Assembly: GCA_039029135.1 (NCBI GenBank)
Contig: JBCCGT010000003.1
Span: 124,001-188,000, forward strand
Origin: JALZVT01 sp039029135
GTDB lineage: Bacteria; Pseudomonadota; Gammaproteobacteria; Pseudomonadales; Azotimanducaceae
Direction: 5' to 3'
Length of the DNA: 64,000 nucleotides
Below, piece by piece: positions 43,936-52,742 of the stretch. The notes beneath the pieces are model-generated. The model was given only the letters and a program-made list of their open reading frames with translations, was not told the DNA's origin and searched no databases. Within the stretch, counting starts at the first letter, position 1. Every line of letters starts with the position of its first letter. Both the position numbers and the translations under genes were made by a program.

Positions 43936-45383
43936 GAAGGCTCCGAGCCTGGCAGCAGGCCATTCTCCTCGTCGTGTTCGCGCTGATGGCTTGGATCGCC
44001 TTCCAGCCGATGCTGCTCGCGCTCCACGGCCATTGGACGACCGCCAACGATATCGACGCGGGCTACTTGCTGCTGGCCGTCACGCTCGTTGCCTTCGCGC
44101 TCGCGCCACCGCGGCTGGGTTCACCGTCAAATCTGCTCGCAATCGCGTTCGTCGGCAGCATCGCACTCGCCAGTCTGTTCAGCATCGCGGCGACCAAGTC
44201 GGTGGCGTTGGCCCTGCTCGTCGGCGCCTTCCCACTACTCGTCGGCGCGCTCGGCGGCTGGTCGGCGCTGCCGCGGGCGGCGCACGCCGGCGCGATCCTG
44301 CTGATGGGAACGCCAATCTGGTTCGTGCTGACGCCAATGCTGCAGGGGCTTACCGCCGCCGCCGTGGCGCAGATTTTCTCGATGTTGACTCTGCCGGTGT
44401 TCATCGACGGTAACCTGATCGCGCTGCCGAGCGGCCAGCTCGAGATCGCGGCGGGCTGCGCCGGTCTCAAGTTTGTGCAGACCGCGATTGCCCTGATGCT
44501 AATCGAGGGCTACCTGTCCGGCCGGCGCCTGTCGTCCGTGGCCATTTGGGTGCTTGTCGGCGCGCTGGTCGCCATCGTGACGAACTGGATACGCGTCGCG
44601 CTGATCACGGTGCTGGCGCTGCGGCTCGGCACCGCGCATCCGCTCATTCTCGACCATAACTGGATCGGTTGGCTGCTGTTTGCCTTGGCGTTCTTTCCGC
44701 TGTTGCTGAGGATGCCGGCGGGGCCCGCCAGCGGCGTCGCCGACGGCGCGATTTCAGATTCCGAAACCCATCCTCCCCGAGCCCTATCTTGGCCGCGCGC
44801 TGTGCTGCTGCTGCTGGCGGGGCTGGGCGTCGCGATGGGGCTGTCGCGACTCAGCGCCGGCGATGCAGCGCGAGATGTTGCGGCCAGCCAGGTCGCGGCG
44901 GTGCGTGAGCTTTGCGTTGATTCGCAGCATCCACTGCCGGCCACATTCGTCTCCGCCCCGCTGGTGCTCGACTGTCGCCTCGGCGACGACCTCTGGCTGT
45001 CGTTACGCGGCTATCTGGTGGAAAGGCAGGGCGCAGAGCTGATCAATCCGGCGAATCGCTTCCTGCCGGGGCTGGCGATGGATGACTATGTCGTTACGCA
45101 GGCCGGCGGGGACGCCGCGCCGGTTGTGGTGGCGTCCGACGGGATGCGTGTTGCCTTTGGCTACCTGACCGGCGGTCGTTGGACCGGCTCGGCGGCGCGC
45201 TTCAAGCTCGCGTCGCTGTGGCGACCGTTTCGACCAGGTCCCGTGCTGGCTTTGATTCTGACGGAGCGAGGTTCGCGGGCGCGCATTGGACTCGACGAGT
45301 CCGCCGAGTCGGAACAGGCGCCGCTTTTAACGCGTGAGTTCGGCCGCGTGCAGCGCGCGATCGCGCGCGGCTCGCAGGAATAA
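43932..45383 (+). CDS. Exosortase with C-terminal EpsI-like region
   Basis: 483-residue membrane protein. The first 270 residues hold about eight helices with the exosortase catalytic residues: Cys176 in AAGCAGLKF, Arg221 in NWIRVALI and His242 in LDHNWIGW. The C-terminal 190 residues begin with another helix and a periplasmic domain resembling EpsI, as in fused exosortase-A proteins. Exosortases cleave and transfer proteins with PEP-CTERM tails in bacteria that make EPS. I saw no PEP-CTERM protein in this window, so substrates must be elsewhere. It forms one operon with two hydrolase genes upstream. Confidence 0.9.
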   Translation: MRRLRAWQQAILLVVFALMAWIAFQPMLLALHGHWTTANDIDAGYLLLAVTLVAFALAPPRLGSPSNLLAIAFVGSIALASLFSIAATKSVALALLVGAFPLLVGALGGWSALPRAAHAGAILLMGTPIWFVLTPMLQGLTAAAVAQIFSMLTLPVFIDGNLIALPSGQLEIAAGCAGLKFVQTAIALMLIEGYLSGRRLSSVAIWVLVGALVAIVTNWIRVALITVLALRLGTAHPLILDHNWIGWLLFALAFFPLLLRMPAGPASGVADGAISDSETHPPRALSWPRAVLLLLAGLGVAMGLSRLSAGDAARDVAASQVAAVRELCVDSQHPLPATFVSAPLVLDCRLGDDLWLSLRGYLVERQGAELINPANRFLPGLAMDDYVVTQAGGDAAPVVVASDGMRVAFGYLTGGRWTGSAARFKLASLWRPFRPGPVLALILTERGSRARIGLDESAESEQAPLLTREFGRVQRAIARGSQE

Positions 45384-45387
45384 GCCG

Positions 45388-45408
45388 GGCGCGAATCGCG
45401 TTCGCGTC
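45388..45408. terminator. Possible bidirectional hairpin
   Basis: CGCGAA and TTCGCG form a perfect 6-bp stem around TCGCG, extended by a G-T and a G-C pair. It sits between the converging ends of the exosortase and acyl-CoA dehydrogenase genes. There is no T-run, so its role as a terminator is uncertain. Confidence 0.4.
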
Positions 45409-45448
45409 GTCGGCAGTGCGGCGTCTTCTTGAATCGCCGCGTGGTGCC

Positions 45449-46663
45449 TCAGAGTCCCAGAACCAGTTTGGCCATGATGTTGCGCTGAATCTCGTTCGAT
45501 CCGGCGTAGATGCTGACTTTGCGCGTATTGAAGTATTCCTGCGCAACGCCGTTCGCGTACTGCGGGCCCACGTGCTGAAAGTTGTCACCCTCGACCGGCA
45601 CCGATTGGTCCAGTGGCGCGCCATAGTAGGCGACGGCCTCCAAAGCGAGCGTGGTGACCGCCTGCTGCAGCTCGGTGCCGCGGGTCTTAAGCATGGACGA
45701 CTCGGGCCCGACATTCTGGCCGGCCGCGAAAGAACCGAGAATACGCAGCTCGGTGAATTCCATCGCCAGAATCTGCACCTGCAGGTCGTGAAAGCGGCGA
45801 GCGAAGTCTTCATCTTGCATCAGGGAGGTGCCGTCGCCGCGGGTCTCCGCCTCGGCCATGGCCTGAATGTGCGCCATGCTGGGCTTCAACCGCGGCGAGT
45901 AGGCATTGCCGCGCTCGAACTCCAGCAGGTACTTCGCGCAGGTCCAGCCCTTGCCCTCTTCGCCGACCAGGTTTTCCTTCGGCACCTTCACGTCTTCGAA
46001 GTAGATCATATTGATCTCCTGATAGCCTTCCGTCGGCTGATCCAGCGTGATGATGGGCTTCACGGTAATGCCGGGCGAGTGCATATCGATGAGGAGAAAA
46101 CTGATGCCCAGCTGGGGAATGCTCTCGTTGCTGGTGCGCACGAGGCAGAAGATCATGTCCGCGTACTGGCCGAGGGTGTTCCAGGTCTTCACGCCGTTGA
46201 TGAGGTAGTGATCGCCCTTGTCCTCTGCTTTGGTGCGCAGCGACGCGAGATCCGATCCAGAACCCGGCTCCGAGTAGCCCTGACACCACCATTTGCGGGT
46301 GTGCAGAATATCCGGCAGGTACTTGGCTTTCTGCTCTTCGGTGCCGAACTTCATGATCACCGGGGCGACCATAGTCATGCCGAACGGCATCACCCCGGGC
46401 GCGCCGACACGCGCGAGTTCCATGTCAAAGACATAGCCCTGGGTGGGCGTAAAGCCCGCGCCGCCGTGTTCCACGGGCCAGTTGCTGGCCGCCCAGCCCC
46501 GCTCGGCCAACGCCTGCTGCCAGCGCACGTGATCTTCCTTGGACAGCCGACCCATCGCACTCTTGCTCTGCTTGTCCCGCATCTCCTGCGGCCAGGCGGT
46601 ATCGAGCCAGCTGCGTACCTCCTGCTGAAACTCGCGGTCGGCGTCGGAAAAACTGAAATCCAT
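45449..46663 (-). CDS. Acyl-CoA dehydrogenase
   Basis: 404-residue FAD-dependent acyl-CoA dehydrogenase. The ATG at 46663 is preferred over the longer frame to 46726 because GAGAGG sits at good spacing ahead of it and MDFSFSDADREFQQEV is the usual family start. Signatures: CQGYSEPGSGSDLASLRTKA (FAD/substrate motif), TWNTLGQYADM, and the C-terminal YAGSNEIQRNIMAKLVLGL. It probably oxidises an acyl-CoA in fatty-acid, steroid or branched-chain breakdown. A second acyl-CoA dehydrogenase gene lies upstream on the same strand. Confidence 0.92.
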   Translation of the reverse strand: MDFSFSDADREFQQEVRSWLDTAWPQEMRDKQSKSAMGRLSKEDHVRWQQALAERGWAASNWPVEHGGAGFTPTQGYVFDMELARVGAPGVMPFGMTMVAPVIMKFGTEEQKAKYLPDILHTRKWWCQGYSEPGSGSDLASLRTKAEDKGDHYLINGVKTWNTLGQYADMIFCLVRTSNESIPQLGISFLLIDMHSPGITVKPIITLDQPTEGYQEINMIYFEDVKVPKENLVGEEGKGWTCAKYLLEFERGNAYSPRLKPSMAHIQAMAEAETRGDGTSLMQDEDFARRFHDLQVQILAMEFTELRILGSFAAGQNVGPESSMLKTRGTELQQAVTTLALEAVAYYGAPLDQSVPVEGDNFQHVGPQYANGVAQEYFNTRKVSIYAGSNEIQRNIMAKLVLGL

Positions 46664-46857
46664 GCTGGGCCTCTCTGTCGTCTGATTCTCGTTCGGGTTC
46701 GCGCTTCTCTGGCGTCCTGTAGCCACCGCTCGGCGCGTTGCAGTCTGAGCTTAGCCTGGCCGTGCCGGCGCGCTAAGTCTTTGAACCTACTCTGATTTTA
46801 GATGTGTGTGGTGGGGTTGCGCCAGCCCGCGCTGGACAACATCGACCGGCGCGGCGC

Positions 46858-48546
46858 TCACATCCGGCGGTCCGCCGCGCGATCGGCGAGTGTCTTACCG
46901 ATGACTCGCACGGCTAGGGTCTCCTCGGCGCCCTCGAAAATTGACAGCACCCTGGCGTCGACGAAGTAGCGGCTGACGCTGGTTTCCTCGGCATAGCCCA
47001 TGCCGCCGTGCAGCTGCTGCGCCTCGCGCGTTACCGACTCGGCTAACCGACAGGCCAGCAGTTTCACCAGGCTCGCGTCGGTCGCGCCGCCGCCGTCGTC
47101 CATCATATTCGCCACAGCGTAGGTATAGCGCTGGCAGGCGAGAATGCTTGCGGCCATGCGCGCAAGCTTCGCCTGGCTGAGCGGATAGGCGTCCAGCGGA
47201 CGACCGAAGGCGCTGCGGTTCGCGCTGTGCTCGGACGCCGCCTCAAAGGCGGCCTGCATCAATCCGCACGCCCGGGCCGCGGTCTGCAGCCGGCCGCCCA
47301 TGAAGCCACGCATCGTGTGATAGAAGCCGCGACCCAGACCGGCGGCGCCGCCGATCAGATGAGCATCGCTGACGAAGAAATCGTCGTAGAACATTTCGAA
47401 GGAGTGCATACCCCGGTAGCCGAGGGTGCGTATCGCCCGACCGCTGACCCGCCCGCCCCGACCGTCGTCATGCTCGAACGCATCGCCATCGCTGCTCGGT
47501 TTCTCCACGAGAAACAGCGACAGACCTTTGTGCGGCGGCTGGGCACTGGGATCGGTACGCGCCAGCACCAGTATCACGTTCGCCTTACCCGCGAAGGTGC
47601 ACCAGGTCTTGCCGCCGCTGAGCAGATAGCCGCCCTCGGTCCGGGTGGCCTTGAGGCTCACGTTGGCCACGTCGGAGCCGGTACCGGGTTCGGTTACTGA
47701 TATCGCGCAGAGCGTGTCGCCCGAGGCGACGCGCGGCAGCCACTGTGCCTGCTGTTCGGCCGTGCCGCCGACGAGCAGCGCGCGGGCGAGAATTTCTGGT
47801 CTGGTGATCAGGCTGCCGGCAGCGCCCAGCGACGCGCGCGACAGTTCCTCGGTGACGAGCACCATGCTCATCGAATCTTCCGCGTCGTCCGGCGTCAGCC
47901 CGCCGAAGCGCTGCGGTATCGACAGACCGAAGCAGCCGAGCGCCTTCAGCTCCTCGAGCAGCGACTGCGGTACAACCTGGTCGTCCTGGTGTATGCGTGC
48001 CGCAACCGGCGCGACGGCGCGATCGGCAAACTCTCGAAAGCTGTCGCGCACGAGTCGCTGCTCGTCACTCAGTGTGCCGTCGAAAGGCGCGCTGCCGCGG
48101 ATCTTCAGCGCATCGCCCAGAGCGCGCAGATTGTGACTGCCGAGCCGCCGGCTAATGTAGGCCTGCTGGCCGAAATCAAGCGCATCCGCCGTCAGGCCGT
48201 AATCGCCAAGCCGAGCCGACAGCCGGCAGCGCATGTTGTGCAGCGCATCGGCTACGAACAGCTCGCTCAGGGCGCGCTCTGCGGCCTCCGAATCGGCATT
48301 CAGTGAGTTTACGAGCGCGCGCGCCGCGCCCAGCTCGGCGGCGCAGAAGGCCAGGTCGTAAAGCTCGATCTGTTCGCCGTCGAGATCGCCTTGCAGACCT
48401 GCGGCGGCTTGGGCGAGCAGACGGTCCGCGCGTTCGATCAGTCGCGCGCTGTCGGCGGCTCGGGTGTCGACGTCGGCGACAACGGGCTGGGCAGGCTCAG
48501 CGGCCGGCGCGAGCGATGCGCTGGGTTGAAGGTCGGCGCTGGACAT
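46858..48546 (-). CDS. Acyl-CoA dehydrogenase, long N-terminal extension
   Basis: 562-residue acyl-CoA dehydrogenase with about 170 residues before the catalytic core. The core starts near LSDEQRLVRDSFREFADRAV and carries ISVTEPGTGSDVANVSLKAT, GKTWCTFAGKANV, YRGMHSFEMFYDDFFV and QQLHGGMGYAEETSVSRYFVDARVLSIFEG, with FEG-Ala-Glu-Glu near the end. The helical N-terminal extension is found in some proteobacterial acyl-CoA dehydrogenases. The substrate is unknown. It has a 194-bp gap to the second dehydrogenase gene downstream, so the two may or may not share a transcript. Confidence 0.9.
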   Translation of the reverse strand: MSSADLQPSASLAPAAEPAQPVVADVDTRAADSARLIERADRLLAQAAAGLQGDLDGEQIELYDLAFCAAELGAARALVNSLNADSEAAERALSELFVADALHNMRCRLSARLGDYGLTADALDFGQQAYISRRLGSHNLRALGDALKIRGSAPFDGTLSDEQRLVRDSFREFADRAVAPVAARIHQDDQVVPQSLLEELKALGCFGLSIPQRFGGLTPDDAEDSMSMVLVTEELSRASLGAAGSLITRPEILARALLVGGTAEQQAQWLPRVASGDTLCAISVTEPGTGSDVANVSLKATRTEGGYLLSGGKTWCTFAGKANVILVLARTDPSAQPPHKGLSLFLVEKPSSDGDAFEHDDGRGGRVSGRAIRTLGYRGMHSFEMFYDDFFVSDAHLIGGAAGLGRGFYHTMRGFMGGRLQTAARACGLMQAAFEAASEHSANRSAFGRPLDAYPLSQAKLARMAASILACQRYTYAVANMMDDGGGATDASLVKLLACRLAESVTREAQQLHGGMGYAEETSVSRYFVDARVLSIFEGAEETLAVRVIGKTLADRAADRRM

Positions 48547-48878
48547 GTTTTCTGATGCTCTCTCTATTCTTGTTGTTGATTTCTTATTTTCTTATGAGCC
48601 TTGACGGCCATCGGCATCGCAGTGTCCCGTGCTTGGTGCGCGACGGGATCTGGCATCGCCGGCCCGCGTCTTGGACAATGCGGGCGAATCGCCCAGTCTA
48701 ACGCGCCGCGCGCCGAACACTAGCCCGCCGTCTTCGCCCTGGCCGGTAAGGGGTCGAGAGTTGGGCAGAGAGCTGGGTAGAGCGTCGGGCCAAGAGTCGG
48801 GCAGAGTTTTGGACCACAGCGGGCCGGCGGTGATCAGGGCGGTCACAGATGGGTGCCTGAACAAACACGGGAGTCGCA
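48547..48878. other. 332-bp divergent intergenic region
   Basis: Separates the acyl-CoA dehydrogenase and hemF genes, which point away from each other. The first 60 bp next to the dehydrogenase are unusually T-rich for this genome and could hold its promoter. The right half contains the short repeat listed at 48756-48804. No small protein gene is convincing here. Confidence 0.5.
48756..48804. repeat. ~12-bp imperfect tandem repeat
   Basis: About four imperfect units of GAGAGTTGGGCA follow one another, with variants GAGAGCTGGGTA and GAGCGTCGGGCCA. Located 75 bp upstream of the hemF start. Could be regulatory or a slippage repeat; the sequence alone does not decide. Confidence 0.6.
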
Positions 48879-49823
48879 GTGGCAGACGACGTCGACAACA
48901 TGGTCAGCTCGGTGCGGGCGTATTTCCTGGGTCTGCAGGCCGAACTGTGCGCTCGCTTCGAGGCGCTGACTGACAACGCTCGCTATCGTGGTTCGGACAT
49001 CGAGACCCCCGGTGGCGGTCTCGCGCGACCCCGCGTGCTCGCGGCGCCGTTCGACGACAGCCTGACCCAGCGGGGTATCGAGAAGTCGGCCGTCCAGTTC
49101 ACGCACAGCGTCGGCGCCGCGCTGCCGCCCGCCGCGACCGAACGCAATCCGAACCTCGCGGGACTGCCCTTTCAGGCGCTGGCCGTTTCGGTGATCGTGC
49201 ACCCGCACAACCCCTATGTGCCCACCTGCCACATGAACGTCCGTTTCTTCGCCGTCGCGTCCGCGCCCGTCACCTGGTACTTCGGCGGCGGTTTCGATCT
49301 CACACCCTGCTACGGGTTCGAAGAGGACGCCGTTGACTGGCACCGCGCGGCGGCGCAGGCGGTAGGCGCGCACTACCCCGACATGAAAGCCCGCTGCGAT
49401 GACTACTTCTATCTGAGCCACCGGAACGAGGCGCGCGGTATCGGCGGTATCTTCTTCGACGACTGGACCGAGGGCGGCTTTACCGCGTCGCTTGGCCTGG
49501 TGAGCCGCGTGGGCGATGCCTTTGGTCCGGCGTACGAGGCCATCTTTCGGCGCCGCGCTGTTCAGGAGTACGGCGAGCCGCAGCGGCACTGGCAGGCGCT
49601 GCGCCGCGGCCGCTACGCCGAGTTCAATCTGGCGATTGACCGCGGGACGCGCTATGGGCTGCAGTCAGGGCGCCGGGTCGAATCTGTCCTCGCCTCGCTA
49701 CCGCCGTTGGTGCGCTGGGACTACGACCATCGCCCGCCCGAGGGTTCGCAGGAGGCACGGCTGATGCAGGAATTTCTACCTCGACGCGACTGGCTGGGGG
49801 CTGTGGACAAAACTGGGGACTAA
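48879..49823 (+). CDS. hemF: Aerobic coproporphyrinogen-III oxidase
   Basis: 314-residue HemF, which oxidatively decarboxylates coproporphyrinogen III to protoporphyrinogen IX using oxygen in the heme pathway. Clear family blocks: VSVIVHPHNPYVPTCHMNVR, WYFGGGFDLTPCYGFEED, YFYLSHRNEARGIGGIFFDD and RRGRYAEFNLAIDRGTRYGL. Length matches the family. GTG start with GGGAG at good spacing. Monocistronic by context. Confidence 0.97.
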   Translation: MADDVDNMVSSVRAYFLGLQAELCARFEALTDNARYRGSDIETPGGGLARPRVLAAPFDDSLTQRGIEKSAVQFTHSVGAALPPAATERNPNLAGLPFQALAVSVIVHPHNPYVPTCHMNVRFFAVASAPVTWYFGGGFDLTPCYGFEEDAVDWHRAAAQAVGAHYPDMKARCDDYFYLSHRNEARGIGGIFFDDWTEGGFTASLGLVSRVGDAFGPAYEAIFRRRAVQEYGEPQRHWQALRRGRYAEFNLAIDRGTRYGLQSGRRVESVLASLPPLVRWDYDHRPPEGSQEARLMQEFLPRRDWLGAVDKTGD

Positions 49824-50027
49824 AGCCCAGCGCATCCAGTGGCTGCTACTGCCGCGCGACGCCTAACAGGAATAGTTGAATATTATCAAATAGTTATGGG
49901 CGAGATCTGAGAATCTACTCACGGCCGAACGGTGCGCGCCACAACCCCACCCTTGTGCACAAGTGGCGCGTGTCGCCACCACGCTCTGCGGCGCGCTGGC
50001 GTAGAGTGAATGCGCAGCAAGGTTGCC

Positions 50028-50429
50028 TTATGCGTCGGGGCGCTGTGCCTCCGCGGGCGCCCCGACCGGCTCCGATGCCTCGGTCGCCGGTGGCAGCGAG
50101 CCGCTGGTCACGATCGTGAGATTGTCACGCACCTCGACGACCCCCTTGGTCCGTCGCGCGATGTCCAGCGCGGCCATCCGCTCCGCCTGGCTCTGGACAA
50201 AGCCGGTCAGTGATACGACGCCACGATTCACGTCGACGTTCAGACGCCACCCGTGTGTGGCCTGGCCGCGAATGAGCCGCGTCTTGATCGCCGTGGCGAT
50301 GGTCGTATCGTCCGCCACCTCGCCGGGCGTACGCTTCTCGCTGTCCGCGTAGTAGCGGTCGCAGCCGGCGATGCCGAAACACAGCATTGTCAGCACTAGC
50401 CCAGTCAGCACTTTCAGCCGCAACCTCAT
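50028..50429 (-). CDS. BON-domain lipoprotein
   Basis: 133-residue secreted lipoprotein. Signal peptide with lipobox FGIAGC; Cys23 is the lipidation site, followed by Asp at +2, which in E. coli retains lipoproteins in the inner membrane. A single BON domain (about 43-108) has TTIATAIKTRLI, LNVDVNRGVVSLTGFV and VEVRDNLTIV. BON proteins bind membranes and help against osmotic or envelope stress. The tail is Pro/Ala-rich. Confidence 0.88.
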   Translation of the reverse strand: MRLRLKVLTGLVLTMLCFGIAGCDRYYADSEKRTPGEVADDTTIATAIKTRLIRGQATHGWRLNVDVNRGVVSLTGFVQSQAERMAALDIARRTKGVVEVRDNLTIVTSGSLPPATEASEPVGAPAEAQRPDA

Positions 50430-50593
50430 GGCTTTCTCCCGCCGTCAGATTTATGCGTGCCAGTTTGCACCGCACCTGAGCGCTTGCAAAGTCGCCCGGC
50501 GTCGCTCGATCGACGGTCGCCGGTGGAAGTCTCTGCGGCCAAACCAAGTTGCGGCAGCGCCCGTGTGCTGGGTAAGATTCCGATCGATCAAAA

Positions 50594-51019
50594 ATGGTGG
50601 CGGATACCATGCGTAGAGGGTTCAGTACACGCGGGCAAGACGACGAAGAGGCGCAGATCAACCTGACGCCGATGCTCGACGTGGTGTTCATCATGTTGAT
50701 TTTCTTCATCGTCACGGCGACGTTCGTCAAGGAAGAGGGTCTGGACGTTAACCAGCCCGACGACGACAAGCCCAAGACGGTCGATCCCGATAAGAAGAGC
50801 ATCGTTGTCCGCATCACCAGTCGCGACCGGATTCAGATCGCCCAGCGCGACGTCGACTGGCGCGCGGTGCGGCCGATGATCGAACGGCTGCATGCGGAGA
50901 ATCCCGAAGCGCCAGTGGTCATTCAGCCGCATGACAAGTCGAAGACCGAAACGATGGTCCACGTGATGGACTCGGCGCGCCAGGCCGGCGTGCGCAACGT
51001 CAATCTGGCGGCGAACTAG
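50594..51019 (+). CDS. ExbD/TolR-type biopolymer transport protein
   Basis: 141 residues from 50594; the ATG at 50609 (MRRGFSTRG), preceded by GGTGGCGG, is an equally good start. One membrane helix with the family motif INLTPMLDVVFIMLIFFIVTATFV, including the Asp that conducts protons in ExbD/TolR, then a periplasmic domain with VVIQPHDKSKTETMVHVMD. It normally works with an ExbB/TolQ partner to energise TonB-dependent import. No ExbB or TonB gene is adjacent. Confidence 0.92.
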   Translation: MVADTMRRGFSTRGQDDEEAQINLTPMLDVVFIMLIFFIVTATFVKEEGLDVNQPDDDKPKTVDPDKKSIVVRITSRDRIQIAQRDVDWRAVRPMIERLHAENPEAPVVIQPHDKSKTETMVHVMDSARQAGVRNVNLAAN

Positions 51020-51075
51020 ACCGCACCTTAACCGTCTCTTCTTCCTCTTAACGCGCAGTCATGCGCGTTCCTGCG

Positions 51076-51099
51076 AGCGCGCGGTGTAGGCCGCGCGCT
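51076..51099. terminator. GC hairpin between convergent genes
   Basis: AGCGCGCGG and CCGCGCGCT form a perfect 9-bp stem around a TGTAGG loop, midway between the converging ends of the exbD-like and PPTase genes. Position and stability fit a bidirectional terminator. No T-tract follows on either strand. Confidence 0.55.
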
Positions 51100-51154
51100 G
51101 TCCCGGCTGTCCGCGCCGGCTTGCATTCCCAAGAACGCCATAGCAGCGTGAACG

Positions 51155-51895
51155 TTAGCGCGCCCAGTTCGCTGGCACGGCAAAAGCGCCCCACCAGTGC
51201 TGCGCATGCTCGATGCACTGACCCGGTGACGCAAAAGCGCCTGCGGGCAGTTCGCGGCCGATCGGTTTAGCGACGAAGGCGTCGCGTTCGAAGGTCAGTT
51301 CGACATCCAGAAAATCGAAGTAGCGATTGATCAATGGATTCAGCGCCTTGTAAATCGCCTCCTTCGCGCTGAAGTACGCGGTCCAGTCACGCCCTTCGGC
51401 CGCCGCAGCGGCCTGCTCGGCCGGCGTCAACAGCCGTCGCAGCAGCTTTTCTGATACGCGCCCCGAGCGCTCTATATCCACGCCGAGGCCGCTGTGGCCG
51501 CTGTCGCCGCTGTCGCAGAGGCTGGACCCCGCGGGTTCCAGCGCCGCCCAGGCTAGCTGCTCGCTGTGTGAGATTGAGCCGATCAGACCCTGCGGCCACC
51601 GAGGTGCCCCGTCCGCCGTGCGCAGCAGAGCCGGGACCGGGTCGATACTCTGCTCGCTCAGCAGCCGCCGTGCGAGCAGTCGACCGCTGCTGAAGCTCGC
51701 GCGTCGCCTGGGGGCCGCACGAGCGATCAGCGCCAGCTCATCTGCTGCGAGCACGGCGCAATGATCGTCGACCGGTAGGCACGCCTGGCGTACCTCCGGC
51801 CACGGCAAGGGCGGCGGCGCGACCTCGGCCCACGCGAGCGCTGCGCCGTCGACGCTCTGCTGCGCCCCCTCAAGCTGTCCGTCGTTCGTGTGCAT
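51155..51895 (-). CDS. 4'-phosphopantetheinyl transferase (Sfp/EntD-like)
   Basis: 246 residues from the ATG at 51895; a GTG at 51916 adds seven. Signatures of the EntD branch: ASFSSGRLLARRLL, GSISHSEQLAW, LGVDIERSGRV (metal-binding Asp/Glu) and YFSAKEAIYKALNPL. It transfers phosphopantetheine from CoA to a Ser of carrier domains. It is a good candidate to activate the PCPs of the NRPS genes and the ACP at 16252 in this window. Just before the GVDIE motif a 9-bp repeat encodes an insert SGDSGHSG, which lengthens that loop compared with relatives I remember. Confidence 0.92.
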   Translation of the reverse strand: MHTNDGQLEGAQQSVDGAALAWAEVAPPPLPWPEVRQACLPVDDHCAVLAADELALIARAAPRRRASFSSGRLLARRLLSEQSIDPVPALLRTADGAPRWPQGLIGSISHSEQLAWAALEPAGSSLCDSGDSGHSGLGVDIERSGRVSEKLLRRLLTPAEQAAAAAEGRDWTAYFSAKEAIYKALNPLINRYFDFLDVELTFERDAFVAKPIGRELPAGAFASPGQCIEHAQHWWGAFAVPANWAR

Positions 51896-52124
51896 GGCTC
51901 GCGCGCGCCTGGGCACAAACCCCGGAACCCGCGCTCGGCTCAGGGTGGGTTCGAACCCTAGTCAGAAAACCCTCGATTGTGCGGGGTCGGCACGCTGGAT
52001 ACCATCGCCGCAGGCCGTCACTGTGGATGATTCTGTTGCCGTCAGTCGCCCTTACTTTCGAGACTCCCGAGCCCGCCGAATCCCCGGAGGCCGCGTCCTG
52101 TCGACGCGCCCGTTGGTCAACGTC

Positions 52125-52742
52125 ATGACCGGCCGCGTCATTCTGCTCAACGGCTCTTCGAGCTCCGGCAAGACCACGCTGTCTACGACGCTGCAGCGCG
52201 TACTGCCCGAACACTGGCAGCACGTCGCGCTCGATCAGTTTCGAGACGGCATGCCGGGCCGCGCGCGCGGGCTGAACTCGCCGCCGGACACTCCAGGAGC
52301 GGCGGGCTTGAACATCGTGCCGGTCGTGCGCGACGGCCGGGCAATGACCGAGATCCGTTTTGGCGCCTTCGGCGAGGTGGTGCTGGCGGGCATGCGGCGC
52401 AGCGTGCGCGCGTTGGCGCAGGCCAGCGTCGACGTCATCGTCGACGACCTGCTGTTCAAGCCCGACTATCTGACCGACTATCGCCGCGCGCTAAGCGGCA
52501 TCGACACCTGGTTTGTGGGGGTGCGCTGTCCACTGCCCGTCGTCGAGGCGCGAGAGGCGACGCGCGTCGGGCGCTTCCCGGGCACGGCGGCGTCGCATTT
52601 TGATGCCGTTCACGCCCACGGCTCGGTGTATGACGTCGAGGTCGATACCTCCGTGCTCACGCCGCGGGCCTGCGCAGAGATCGTCCGCGAGCGGCTACGC
52701 GAACCGCCACGGGCATTCGCGAACGGGGAGACATGTCCATGA
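52125..52742 (+). CDS. Chloramphenicol-phosphotransferase-like P-loop kinase
   Basis: 205 residues from the ATG at 52125. The P-loop is LLNGSSSSGKTTLS near the N-terminus; DVIVDDLLF and VGVRCPLPVVEARE follow as in chloramphenicol 3-O-phosphotransferase relatives. TAASHFDAVHAHGSVYDVEVDTS is typical of the family's C-terminal region. The substrate is probably a small hydroxylated metabolite; antibiotic modification is possible but not shown. It overlaps the Sir2 gene by 4 to 10 bp. Confidence 0.82.
   Translation: MTGRVILLNGSSSSGKTTLSTTLQRVLPEHWQHVALDQFRDGMPGRARGLNSPPDTPGAAGLNIVPVVRDGRAMTEIRFGAFGEVVLAGMRRSVRALAQASVDVIVDDLLFKPDYLTDYRRALSGIDTWFVGVRCPLPVVEAREATRVGRFPGTAASHFDAVHAHGSVYDVEVDTSVLTPRACAEIVRERLREPPRAFANGETCP

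Noticed and set aside
51945..51965. tRNA T-arm-like GGGTTCGAACCC upstream of the CPT-like gene
   Set aside because: It is a short palindrome; on neither strand do flanking bases form the acceptor, D or anticodon arms at the right distances.
51888..52124. Long upstream extension of the chloramphenicol-phosphotransferase-like frame
   Set aside because: The Arg/Pro/Ser-rich translation lacks family features; the P-loop starts a few residues after the ATG at 52125.
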